Source: Tubiluchus corallicola (Eukaryota; Priapulida; Priapulimorpha; Priapulimorphida; Tubiluchidae). From it: 64,000 nt of DNA. The notes under the pieces were generated by a model that made no database searches, had not been told where the DNA came from, and worked only from the letters and a program-made list of their open reading frames with translations. Position numbers and translations under genes: made by a program. The stretch covers positions 50,616 to 114,615 of the forward strand of contig JAQGDQ010000674.1 of assembly GCA_030141605.1 (NCBI GenBank). The letters run 5' to 3'. This document shows positions 1 to 29,508 of this stretch, in pieces. The stretch's first letter is position 1. Every line of letters begins with the position of its first letter.

Positions 1-31
1 TTCAGTGCAGGACGCTCTCACACTCTAACTC
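1..31 (-). repeat. Single inverted copy of the 37-bp minisatellite unit
   Basis: The first 31 bases are the exact reverse complement of positions 12320-12350, one unit of the 12-kb minisatellite. They include its rare variant (GCGTCC where most units read GTCTCC). The window edge cuts it, so a longer inverted array could lie to the left. Confidence 0.7.
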
Positions 32-289
32 CTGTTGTTGATTAATAGCATTATTAACCCAAAGTGTTTTTATCATTTCATAACAATTTTGACCTGTATT
101 TCACATAAAATCTAAATGCAATTTTTAGTTTAATCAAGATTGACCTTATTTTGTTGCCCGCAAATTAAACTACATGTATATTCTTTTCTCTGGATTATAT
201 AGAAAATGTCATAATTTTAAAAATTACTAATGTTTCCTAAATTAAACTGATAACATTAATGCCCACCAGTGTCTAACAAATCATTTTAT

Positions 290-470
290 CTATATTTGGT
301 AAAGGATAGCAGACTAGGTGACTTTATAGTCTTTTCGCTATCCTTTCTCTAGTTCTAGATCTATCTATACATTTTAACCATTCTTCAAAACTTATTAGAG
401 ATTCTCTTATTAATTATGTTTTATTGTAGCATTATAAAGAGATAAATAAATTGAAATTGAATTGAATAGC
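290..470 (+). mobile_element. Probable LINE 3' end (tail fragment)
   Basis: A stem of the type GGATAGCAGACTAGGTGAC...GCTATCC is followed by an AT-rich stretch and a tail of AATAAATTGAAATTGAATTG. Stem plus short-period A-rich tail is typical of non-LTR retrotransposon 3' ends. A related hairpin (GGGCAGGAGACTAGATGACC) lies at 25560-25605 before another AATAAA-type tail. No coding part is attached. The family is inferred from this layout only. Confidence 0.4.
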
Positions 471-543
471 TAAATGAAATAGAGCTGATTTGTAGCTATT
501 AGGTAAATGTACTGCGTGCATTGTTTACTGATACGCGGAATTA

Positions 544-612
544 CAGTAAACCCTCGTTAAACCGGACTAATTGGGGGGGGGTGTCCGGTTTAGCCGATTG
601 TCCGATTTATCA
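544..612 (+). mobile_element. Pogo/Tigger-like MITE, left-end fragment
   Basis: It begins CAGTAAACCCTCGTTAAACC right after a TA, as do the longer copies at 3978-4430 and 52187-52514. Only the first ~70 bases remain, including the G-run and the GTCCGGTTTAGCC segment. Its inner edge abuts the transporter-like exon at 567-1090, whose minus-strand frame runs into it. Confidence 0.6.
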
Positions 613-1090
613 TTCTTAGAGCTGCTATAATTCTGGTGCACAATACGTTGTTCTTTAGGAGTGGCAGGTAGAATATTGTCTAAGAAGCGTCCTACTATGA
701 CACCAACAAACATAGGTGTGCTCAGAATGACGCTGATAATATTGTCTAAGAAGCGTCCTACTATGACACCAACAAACATAGGCGTGCTCAGAATGACGCT
801 GATAATATTGTCTAAGAAGCGTCCTACTATGGCACCAACAAACATAGGCGTGCTCAGAATGACGCTGATAATATTGTCTAAGAAGCGTCCTACTATGACA
901 CCAACAAACATAGGCGTGCTCAGAATGACGCTGATAATATTGTCTAAGAAGCGTCCTACTATGGCACCAACAAACATAGGCGTGCTCAGAATGACGCTGA
1001 TAATATTGTCTAAGAAGCGTCCTACTATGGCATCAACAAACATAGGCGTGCTCAGAATGACGCTGATAATATTGTCTATTTCAGGAACAC
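567..1090 (-). CDS. SLC23-like transporter exon with tandemly repeated membrane segment (partial or pseudogene)
   Basis: Read on the minus strand after a possible acceptor (CTCTTCACAG at about 1100-1091), the frame gives TG-VPEIDNIISVILSTPMFVG, then five more 22-residue copies built on NIISVILSTPMFVG and IVGRFLD. It closes with FLDNILPATPKEQR. From family knowledge this resembles the last transmembrane region of nucleobase/ascorbate transporters (MFVGG...FILDNT(V/I)PG(S/T)PEER). SLC23 proteins have this segment once. All copies stay in frame without stops, so the duplication is an exact multiple of codons. The last ~15 codons and the stop come from the MITE fragment at 544-612. I found no upstream exon within the window, so this may be a broken or transposed piece. 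The assignment rests on a motif match. Confidence 0.5.
673..1072. repeat. 66-bp tandem repeat, about 6 copies
   Basis: The unit begins near each AATATTGTCTAAGAAGCG and has a period of exactly 66 bases. Copies differ by a few substitutions (ATGACACC, ATGGCACC, ATGGCATC). Because 66 is 22 codons, both strands stay open. Only the minus-strand reading resembles a known protein. Confidence 0.9.
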
Positions 1091-1149
1091 CTGTGAAGAG
1101 GTCAGTTTCAAGAAAACGTTTCAGATTGATACAACTAATTAAGTACACA

Positions 1150-1845
1150 AATTAGCACATAAACCAGAATGTATTCTAATTACATTAATCGAATATACTC
1201 TTGAAACCTATTGCCAAGGACATGTGATTACTAGTTGTAAATAAAACAGGCTTGGTCTTCTTTTTGGGATGCATTTGAAAAAAACTCAAATCTCCCTCAT
1301 TTTTTAGTGTAACAAAATCTTAAAGAATAATTTATATATTTCAGCCAGACCATCAGCGTTAGGTTCTGATATGATGTTTCGCTTTCTGTGTAGTCAGGTA
1401 ACATTATAGGTGAAACAATTAGCTAAGACTTTTCAAAACAGTTTGTAAAAAAATTGCGCCCCCTGCAAAATCGGACAAATAATTTTTTTTTGCAGTGAAA
1501 ATTGCAGTTCGCATGTAATCATTTTCAATATGAATTAGAATTAGGTAAAAAAATGTTTGGTAGCTTCAGCGTATTATTTTCTTAAAACTTGTGTGTGATA
1601 AATTTCTGTAAATAACAATTTAGTTAGAGGCACATTAATAACATTAGGTTAACTGAGAGTTAATTTTCTCATTATTGCTCTGTCCGCTACGCCGTCCTAC
1701 ACACATGCTAATTATAGGCCTGCATGCAGTATAAAAGGCGTTAAAAATTGGCTTAACCATTATTTAACCACTTCGGATACCTCCCCCCTCCTAGAAATTT
1801 TTTGCGCCCCCCCCCCCCTGCTTGCCACATCTAGTTCCGGCCCTG
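1150..1845. other. Intergenic, no gene recognised
   Basis: AT-rich sequence. The only structure seen is a 53-base stretch at 1345-1397 bounded by TATATATTTCAG and GTAACA, open in one frame, which could be a chance exon-like segment. C-runs occur near 1800-1820. No protein similarity recognised. Confidence 0.4.
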
Positions 1846-2028
1846 CACGTGAGGGTAGTACTGTTTCCTTTACCAGCACAGCGCGCTCACAGCTCAAGCC
1901 ACGTGGTAATTACAACATTAAAATTACACGTGTTTGTTTTATTTACACAGTGTTAAAACAATGGCTAAACATTTTCTGAAACAGCACAACCAGTAATTTC
2001 CACTACGAGCCGCCACTCACTGTCCCTA
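1846..2028 (+). mobile_element. hAT-like MITE, 5'-truncated copy
   Basis: It matches the right-hand part of the elements at 19018-19554 and 55035-55525: GGTAGTACTGTTT, then ATTACAACATTAAAATTACA, TTCTGAAACAGCAC and the terminal ACGAGCCGCCACT. The left terminus is missing. Confidence 0.6.
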
Positions 2029-2445
2029 AGCTTAATGTTAAATGACCGTGTGTCTATTAGAAAGTTCCAAGCAGTAAACGTAGGCTATGTATTAGTACTA
2101 AAGCTAAACTGAACTTAACCCGTAGACACGTGGTTGTTTTAGTTCCACATCTGAATAATGCAAGGGCCATTATAGTTACCTTTCCAAGCATACTTTTAAC
2201 TGATGCGGGAACATGGCAAAAGATTAGTTACTTGAAATTGCTCTGTGCTGCCACCTTTGTTTGGCAAACAAGTGTTAATTTAAAATTAAAATTGACAAGA
2301 ATGCTAAAATTTAAAATACCCCTTAGATTTATACTAATTAATACAATTTGAAGAGTTAACAGAAACACCAACTTTCTTACCTATGATAATAATAATTATT
2401 ATTATCTTTATTTAAACTCGACTTTTAGATAACATGTTAACTTAA

Positions 2446-2898
2446 CCCTTTCAGTCCCAAATTATTTTCTTAATAAGGAAAATTTTTTGGCTTGGTACTT
2501 TTGTTCAGTATTTCCATCTTGTTTACACATAATTATTTTTTTCTACCTGTGCCCGTGTGCTAAATATAGCCTGTATCCCACGGGATACATTGGGATTCAA
2601 TGGAAGCATAAAATGTGCTTCATTTTGCAACTGCTGGTAATTTTTTAAAGTATTTAAGACATTTAGCATGCATGCTATGCTGATCTGTACAAAGTCGTCT
2701 CTAAAGTACTGTACCTTGCACAGTTTTTTATACTATGTAGATTTTCTAGTTTGCCATTTTATCACCATTTTTAGTTTGTTGTTATTGGCTTAAATCAAAA
2801 GAACTATTAACAGATCAAATAACTGTCAGTTTTAAAATTTTATTATAAACGCAGAAAATATTCTCGTATCCTACGGATTAACAACGGGTATGAAAGGG
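2446..2898 (+). mobile_element. piggyBac-like MITE with TTAA target duplication
   Basis: Flanked by TTAA (2442-2445 and 2899-2902), it starts CCCTTTCAGTCCC and ends GTATGAAAGGG, short inverted termini typical of piggyBac derivatives. It has no coding capacity. A second copy in the same orientation lies at 9300-9737, also with TTAA on both sides. The interior shares a GTATCCCACGGGATACATTG segment that is itself palindromic. Confidence 0.8.
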
Positions 2899-2984
2899 TT
2901 AAGCTGAAGGAGCTTTTAGTCTGACTGTAAAACTACAACTACATAACAGAGACTGTTATTACCCTGCTGTTACCCTAAATACCA

Positions 2985-3105
2985 CACGCCAGGCCGGGCA
3001 ACAACAAGTACCATTTTTAAAGTCTTTGGTGTGACCCGGCTACAGCATAGAAATCACAACCTCCCAGACAGAAAGCAGACACGTTACCACTAAACTATAC
3101 CAACT
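2985..3105 (-). mobile_element. tRNA-derived SINE fragment
   Basis: On the minus strand a tRNA-like head (about 3105-3052) carries an A-box-like TATAGTTTAGTGGTAACGTG. A body follows with AAAAATGGTACTTGTTGTTG, comparable to AAATGGTACCGCTGGTTC in the SINE at 39587-39830. The B box is degenerate. No poly-A tail is clear. Confidence 0.45.
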
Positions 3106-3873
3106 TGTCTAGACTATACTGTCTGGTCACCCTCCCATCTGCCCAATCTCCCTTGCTTTTATCGACCTATGCTACATTAATTATTACTACTATTAATTAT
3201 GCTACGTTTAGAATTCTCAACACTTTTGTACCTGTCAGTATAATTAATTATGACTTTAAAGGTTAAGTTGCGCACGCACACACCTGTCTGCAGCACATGT
3301 TGTGATCCATTTGACCATTTTATTGTTTTTTACAGTTTTCAGTCAGTTTTGTAGCTAAAAAGATTACTTTTTTGGCTAATTTTCTCCAGTAGGCCTAATC
3401 ATTCGGTATTTATTGTACTTCCTATATGACAAGGTGTACTAAGTGCACTTAGAATGCTTCTCATTCTTAACCTGTTGAACTTGTAAGTGGCTCTCAGGCA
3501 TCACTGTATACCCTCTGCCGTTGACCCTGTCTACCTGTATTACCTGATCCGCTTCACTGGTACAGACGTATGTTCATCGAGCCGTCCCATCTTCACCTGG
3601 TGTGCTTACGTTGCTACTGTGAAGTAGTATTCTTGTGTAAGTAATTGTTAGCTAATCAGTTACATTGACACACGAGAATATAGTGATTATTTACTTGAAC
3701 ATATAGATACAGGAGTGCTAAATATTGATTCACCGATTTCGTGACTTTTACTATCTTATTCGACTGATTGTGTGTCAATTATTGTTTCTTAATCAAAATA
3801 CACTTTATTTGGAATAGATCAGGTAAGCCATCAGAATGAATCATCTTTATTTGGATGCCAGAGGTTTTAACTA

Positions 3874-4645
3874 TAGGTGTGAGCATGGAACGTTCAAGTT
3901 TGAACGACCTTTTTTACTTCAAATTCGATTCAAAACTAAAATTATGTGTTCAAATAATGCAGCATTTTAACAACGTACAGTCAACCCTCGTTAAACCGGA
4001 CTAGTGGGGGGGGGGGGGGTTGTCCGGTTTAGCCCATTATCCGATATGCCTATATATTATATTATGTATTTTATTTAGTTTATACGTATGTTTTGTATGG
4101 ACTTGCAGTCAACCCTCGTTAAACCGGACTAATGGGAGGGGGGTCCGGTTTAGCCGATTGTCCGATTTATCCGATATGCCTATATATGGTCTATATTATA
4201 CAGGAATAATCACCTTAATAAGGCCTATATGCTGTACACTATATAGTATACTGTATATTACTTTAAAATAGTTAACCTGTGAGGATAAAGAAATTATTGT
4301 ACAGTTGGTAGGCCGTGTTGTGTTTAGCGCTCCGGCTCGGACGGAAATCGGTCAGTTTCCTTTACCACGGATGACGTCCGTCTTATCCGATATCCGGGCT
4401 AACGGGGTCCGGTTTAACGAGGGTCGACTGTACGTTCTACATCATTAAAACATCTGAAACATCATGTAATCAGCACAATTTTGTTGCGATTTCTGTGCAG
4501 TTTTTAAACAAATTACTATTGTTCTTAAAAATGCAGAATGCAATAAAGTGTTTAAAACTGAATTCAAAAGCTCTGAAATTCGGCTTGGTATAAGTTCGGA
4601 AGTCACAAATTCAAATCTTTTTCTGGTAAAGAATGCTCACCCCTA
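3874..4645 (+). mobile_element. hAT-like MITE interrupted by a nested pogo-like MITE
   Basis: Outer ends read TAGGTGTGAGCAT at the left and ATGCTCACCCCTA at the right, as in the clean copies at 30883-31236 and 45487-45899. The interior has the shared ATTCAGCA/CATGTAATCAGCA and TTCTGGTAAAGAATGC blocks. The element at 3978-4430 sits inside it, so the hAT-like copy is older. I could not see a matching 8-bp target duplication. Confidence 0.65.
3978..4430 (+). mobile_element. Pogo/Tigger-like MITE
   Basis: Flanked by TA on both sides. It starts CAGTCAACCCTCGTTAAACC and ends with the inverse, GGTTTAACGAGGGTCGACTG. A second left end (CAGTCAACCCTCG at 4107) lies inside, so the element carries a partial tandem duplication of its 5' part. 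It has G-runs after the left end and no transposase frame. Related copies are at 52187-52514 (intact ends) and 544-612 (fragment). Confidence 0.75.
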
Positions 4646-4756
4646 CTAGCTGTTCGTTTCCATTCTGAACCTATATTTTACACCCACAACACGTTATACA
4701 GCTGTATAAGTACGTGTAAGGGTGCATAAGTGTTCATTGCTTACAGTGGTCGTAAT

Positions 4757-5455
4757 CGTTTTTTATGGCTATAAGAATTTTACTAGCAAACCACGGAGCT
4801 AAGGTCATATGGCTATGTTAATCAACACCAACTGAAAACAGTTGAAAATGGCAAAAAACTAAACCACAAATTCGTAATTTTTAGAAATAACTTGCCCAAT
4901 TTTGCCATAACTTTGTCTTATGCAGCTTTCTTATCAAAAACTGTTGAAATATTGGCACCATGTATCAATGTTGAAGCTTTCTAGTAATCATTATTTGCTA
5001 CACATAAAATGCTTTGCACTATCTTAAACACTTGTTTAGTTTTACGTGTGTGTAAGTGTTCAAATATCGAAATTTTATTATGATGGTAATAAGATCATGC
5101 TATTTGATTTAAAATAATTACAATGCAGATAAATACGTGTATGTAGATATAATGTTGATAGATGTACACTTTATTATTACACGATGCACAAGTAGATGCT
5201 ATTTGTACTAAACTTTATAAATTTAAAGCAAAATTAAACAAGTACTTAGATAATGCAAAGCTATTTATGTGTAGCAAATACTGCTTACTAGAAAGCTGCA
5301 ATTTTCATACACGGCACCGATTTTTCAGCAAATTTATGGTTCAGTTTTGCCATTTTTAAGTGTTTTTAATTTGTGTTGATTATTTCCATTAACATAGCTA
5401 TGTGACCTTAGATCCATGGTTGCTAGTAAGTCTTATCGCCATAAAAAGAACTTTT
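4757..5455. mobile_element. Fold-back element with long inverted repeats
   Basis: The left arm (about 4757-5020) holds TTTTTTATGGCTATAAGAAT, ACTAGCAAACCACGGAGCT and TAGTAATCATTATTTGCTAC. The right arm (about 5240-5455) carries their reverse complements (AGCAAATACTGCTTACTAG, ATCCATGGTTGCTAGTAAG, CTTATCGCCATAAAAAG). The arms are imperfect. No coding capacity is recognisable. Confidence 0.6.
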
Positions 5456-5905
5456 ATAACCTTTATTAGCAATTCAGAAACTTCGAGGGCCATGCTTGTC
5501 ATGTTAGATTGTTTGGCAGAACTTTATCGGGTGGACAATTTTGTTTCAGTAAAATCATTAGCCCTTCTGAAATGAAAACAGACGATGCTGTGTTCACTGA
5601 ACATTGCACAGGAATAGTTCTGGGCAAGACGTGGATACTATTGACTTTTTATTGCAAAATGTCAAAGGTCAAAGTCACAAGGTTAAAAATGTCAAATAAA
5701 TTCTTGTCCACAATAGCTTTGCCAGTGTGCCTTTGAAATACTAATATTGAAATTTTATTATGATGGTAATAAGATCATTCTATTTGATTTAAAATAATTG
5801 CAATGCAGATAAATACGTGTATGTAGATATAATGTTGATAGATGTACACTTTATTATTACACGATTCACAAGTACGTGCTATTTGTACTAACATTTATAA
5901 TCAAA
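5070..5905 (+). repeat. Direct repeat pair, ~155 bp
   Basis: Positions 5070-5225 and 5749-5905 are near-identical direct copies beginning AAATTTTATTATGATGGTAA and ending near ATTTGTACTAA. The first copy is the centre of the fold-back element at 4757-5455. The second stands alone, so it is probably a deleted second insertion or a duplicated core. Confidence 0.75.
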
Positions 5906-6454
5906 ATTTGCTGATCTTTTTATTTACCGTGGGCACAGACTATGAGACTGTAGAAAATAACTTACCGGGAGGTACTTTGGCAGTTTGTCATTGTCAGGCA
6001 TACATTTGCATATTTGAACAAGAAATATGGCAATATTTCTGTACTGCTTTTTATTCTTCATTGATAATGCATCAAAATCAAGTGTAGATGAGGGCTGAGG
6101 CAGTTAAGCTTTCTAATTAAGCGTTTAAACGCTGTTAACTGCGGTCGGTTACCCGATGTGACGTCATACATATATATCGAATTCAGTTGATGAACTAATA
6201 CGAACAAATTGCCTAACTCTAACCCTGGTTTACATAGCATTATACAGTTCAGAGATATAAACTTTAGATTTACGAAGTAAGTACATAAGATCTACTAAAA
6301 TCAATGTTGTGTTGTTCTTCCGGTATCTACACCCAATAAAACTTACGACTTTATTTTTTTCAAATCATTTTTTTATCAATTTCTTTTGTACAGTATCAGT
6401 ATTACTATCCCTACTTCTCTGTGCCTAAACTCAATCATAACAAAGTTATCTGTG

Positions 6455-6692
6455 AGTATTTTCTGTGATCTGTCAAAAGCTTTTGACCTGTTGATCATAA
6501 AATTTTAATTAACAAATTATACCACTATGGAATAAGAGGTGTTGCAAATAATTGGTTTGTAAGTTACCTATCTGGCAGGTTACAAGCAGTAAAGTATAAC
6601 GCAAAATTAATATCTTGTTGTGTTCCACAAGGGTCGATACTTGGCCCACTCTTGTTCCTATGTACATTAATGATATAAAACATTAGGGTTAG
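6455..6692 (+). mobile_element. LINE reverse-transcriptase fragment (frameshifted)
   Basis: Plus-strand translation gives FCDLSKAFD, then after a frameshift HKILINKLYHYGIRG, VANNWFVSYLSGRLQ and VPQGSILGPLLFL. These are reverse-transcriptase motifs of non-LTR retrotransposons (jockey/CR1-like layout). The frame breaks at about 6490 and ends near 6690, so this is a dead internal fragment. It lies 150 bp upstream of the first UGDH coding exon. Confidence 0.8.
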
Positions 6693-6841
6693 AGTTACGA
6701 GCAATAACCCCCTCCGCCATGTTTACTCTCACATTGTGGAATCGTCACGATATTGTCTACGGATACTGACTTGATGCGTTTTAATTCATGTTTTGATTTT
6801 CCAGGTTGGTAGAGAATCTCCACGGTGTGCTGGTACAAATT

Positions 6842-25904
<19,063 letters not shown>

Positions 25905-25968
25905 CTTATTTTTCTAGGACCTGTTATCCTTTCGTTGTTGACATTTGAGCTCAAATGCTACACCGTAG

Positions 25969-26232
25969 ACAATGAGCAACTACCATGGCAACATTGTAAA
26001 CAATGAACAACTACCATGGCAACATTGTAAACAATGAACAACTACCATGGCAGCATTGTAAACAATGAACAACTACCATGGCAACATTGTAAACAATGAG
26101 CAACTACCATGGTAACATTGTAAACAATGAGCAACTACCATGGCAACATTGTAAACAATGAACAACTACCATTGCAACATTTTAAACAATGAACAACTAC
26201 CATGGCAACATTGTAAACAATGAACAACTACC
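25969..26232. repeat. 31-bp tandem repeat after the UGDH stop
   Basis: About 8.5 copies of a 31-bp unit (ACAATGAACAACTACCATGG, then CAACATTGTAA). It lies in the 3'UTR if exon 10 is read through to 25904, or in a final intron if the donor at 25875 is used. Confidence 0.9.
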
Positions 26233-26333
26233 GTTAACAGCTGTACTTTATTTCTTCTTCTAATTAATTTGCACGTACTTAAGGTGAGACGTCTGCCTTA
26301 TTGACTTGTTTTAAGTTGCTTTTTGTCAATGTA

Positions 26334-26366
26334 GGAACAGCCGTTCTTCTTTGAGGATTTCATCTA
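26334..26366 (+). CDS. UGDH: Candidate alternative last coding exon of UGDH
   Basis: After the acceptor TTGCTTTTTGTCAATGTAG (ends 26333), ten codons read EQPFFFEDFI and then TAG. Joined to a donor at 25875 (ATG|GTAAAC) it keeps frame and gives a 479-residue protein. The pyrimidine-rich acceptor and the nearby polyadenylation signal at 26507 support it. The weak donor and lack of recognised conservation argue for caution. Confidence 0.4.
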
Positions 26367-26506
26367 GCATGAAAGCTTGAAAAGCGAGTAAATACCATTC
26401 CGTCTCTCGGGTGCTTGTTCTGCCATCTCTGAATGACCAAGGAAAGTAAATCGTGTGTTGAATTCATGTTTGAAGTGTTTGTTATGACACCTATGCACAG
26501 TTTGTA

Positions 26507-26512
26507 AATAAA
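26507..26512 (+). terminator. Polyadenylation signal candidate for UGDH
   Basis: AATAAA, 600 bp after the exon-10 stop and 140 bp after the alternative stop. It is the first canonical signal seen downstream of either. Confidence 0.5.
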
Positions 26513-26529
26513 AAGACAAGAAAGACAAT

Positions 26530-29361
26530 TTAAACATGTCTGTTTGTTTTTAGACTGTTTCGTGTCTACATGACTTCATTAGATTAACATCTGTTTTTTC
26601 CGTTTACGTCAAAACGCTAGTTTACTTTGAATCGCTGTGCTTTGATTTTTGTCTTTGTTAAACGTTGTCGGCACTTCTTTAGCTCTAGTTTCTTTATCAT
26701 TTATTAGTTGTTGCTTTTTGATTCGCTGAGTGATTCTGTGCAGCCAGTTTTGGGAGAATTTCGTTTACCGGTTTTCAACTACAAGTTTCAGTAGCTCTCA
26801 CCTAGTGAAATTACAAAACAAATTCACACGAACAGCAGGTTCTATGATGGTAGAAGTTTCTATACACCTCAGTTGATTTTTTGTTTCTGTTGCTGACCGT
26901 AACAATTGTGCCTTTGATATGATCTTGTTGATTCCATGTTGTGCCAATACTTGTTGTTTGTGCAGCTTCATGTTTTGGTGTCGGGAGAATTTTCGTGGTT
27001 GTGCTTTTCGTATATGGGAAATCTTTGTTTTGTTGTAATAATTGGAAAAAATTGTTACTGTTTCTTAGTATTCGTAAGTTCATTTGTTTCCAGACGATAT
27101 AAATATAAGGATTATTTTCTTACTCTGAATTCTTTATTATTTTTTCACTTTGCTTTCCAGTTTTATTTCCTGCTTTCAAAAATTTCCTTCCCTCCATCAT
27201 TCCTCAAATCCACAAACTTTCGAAAGTGGCTCTTTTTTGGGCACGACTCTTTCCTCTTTTCCTCTGTTTCACAACCACCTCCTTTAGCAAGCATTTTAAC
27301 TCCAATTTCAAATTTTCGAATAAACAGCTGCTTCCAGTAACGATAAGTTGCACAAAACGAGGGATGGAAGTCTAAATTATTCGTAGGTGGCGTTCGCTGT
27401 AAATTAAAAAAGTTCTTATATCTTGCAAAATGCTACAAGTGCAAGCACATTGATATTGAGTGCTTTTGTACTCTAGGGTTTTTAGTTGATTTGAGAAAAA
27501 AATTCTACATATTCTAGACTGTCTCACCATCAAAATGAGGCATGAAAGTGGGGAATCTGTTGCACATCTCACCTGCACCGGACTAGAGACAGGTGTTCAT
27601 ACTGACACTGACTACATCCTGACCAAGGCTGCTCGTATTCGAGAAACAGAGTTAAAAATACCTTTCCTGCTTTTATTGTAATATAAGTATTTTATCTCAA
27701 TGTCACAATGGCTTCGAGTGCCAAGATCCCACCGACTTCCGACAGAGCCTGGACAGAAAACTCTCCCGCTTGTCCCAATTTACCTTTGGCATGGTAAAGT
27801 TGGGTTTTCAGCTTTTCATGATGGTAGAAAATAAGTTTTTTTCTTACGTGTATATACCGAAATGACAGCTGTCTAATTCTGAGCATTTTCTAGCAGCTGA
27901 GCTTGCAGTAGTTTGTCTGGTGGATATCGTTGTATTCATAGATACAGAAATTGCGTATAGTATGTAGCATGTACTGTTACGTTTTTTGTTGGGGTACTTG
28001 GTACACGTGTGACTCTTCATGCAACTGCAAATTGTGCAATTACAAGTTTCACTATTGTGCCTGATTAACTTGCTGGCCACTGAGAAATTTCACTTTTTAC
28101 ACAAGATTTGTTAATTTTGTTACAATGAGTATTTGCAGATAAAAACAGCCAACGGATCTATTAAGAGGGGTTCCTACGCTTTGTAATGATCACATTTTTG
28201 TGCCAAGATCGTTTTTGGGTTTTGTGTGTCTTCGGTAAATTTGTTAAGTGTTTTATGCTGTTTTGTTCAGTAAATGAAGCGTTTTTCATGGGGTACCAGC
28301 GGTTAGTTGGAACAATAGGTTGCCATGGTGTTTGTGACATGCAGCTGCTATGTTCATTGTCCTGCTGTAGCTTATAACATCACACTGCCAGAATGGGCAT
28401 TGCTAAAGTTGGCATTGCTATGGTGACTGAGCAATTTTTGTCTGCCATCTAGTGGCGAGTTGAAAAAACAATGCAAGTATGTAATTGCACTACTTGCAGT
28501 CATATAGTACGTAGTATATACTGTTACGTTTTTGTTGCGGTACTTGGTACACTTATGACTATAATAAATGAACTGTTTGTACATAAGACATTTTTGCACT
28601 AGCTACTTTTTGTGTGCTTAAAAATGTGCTCTTTCATAATGTAATGCCATTTGCTTTTGCTATTCTTAGTATAAGTTACCATAAGACTGCAGTAATACAT
28701 TGATGTGAATGTTTACAAAACTGCAAGAGTTGAGATTGTAAACAAAGTTAGTGTACATTATCGTGTTATTTATATGTAAAAAACTAAGGAAACCATTACC
28801 GTTCTCGAGAAAAAATGTTATTATGAATTTATAGGCGTTAGCCTCTTGATATTCGTAATCAGATCTGTGGTATGCTTATGAATACTTTTTGCAAATGCAC
28901 AGTTGTTGTATAATGTGTAAAGGTGAGTGTACACTGTACACACCATGGTGTTATACATGTGAACAGTTGTGATTTAATTTTTTGCTGTGCAAACACTTAA
29001 GAACAAACATGTAAACCTTGATGTTGCTATGATTATTGTTTATGTGAAAGCTAGCTGAAACAGTGTCCTTTTTGTTAACTTTAACGATTTTATCTCACGT
29101 GCGAGTGCGTGCTCGACGTGAACATTACTTTGTCTGCCATGTAAAGTTCTTACATGGATTTTTATGGTATGTATAGTTATAATAAATGATGTGGTCCAAC
29201 TTTGTTACACATTTGTAATACACATTGCTGCACACTTGTGATAACATTAGTGCGAAAATAAATTCCTTGGTGCATTTTTTTATGTATATGAAATTGATAA
29301 ATTTAAATCTTTGTGATTATGCAAAACTGCAGTGCTTGTTGTGCTTCTATTGCTTATGGAT

Positions 29362-29365
<4 letters not shown>
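26530..29365. other. Intergenic between UGDH and the myosin gene
   Basis: No gene recognised. A direct repeat of ~70 bp (TACTGTTACGTTTTTTGTTG and GGTACTTGGTACAC) occurs at 27970-28020 and 28515-28560. The rest is AT-rich with short chance frames. Confidence 0.4.
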
Positions 29366-29434
<69 letters not shown>

Positions 29435-29439
29435 TGCTT

Positions 29440-29508
<69 letters not shown>

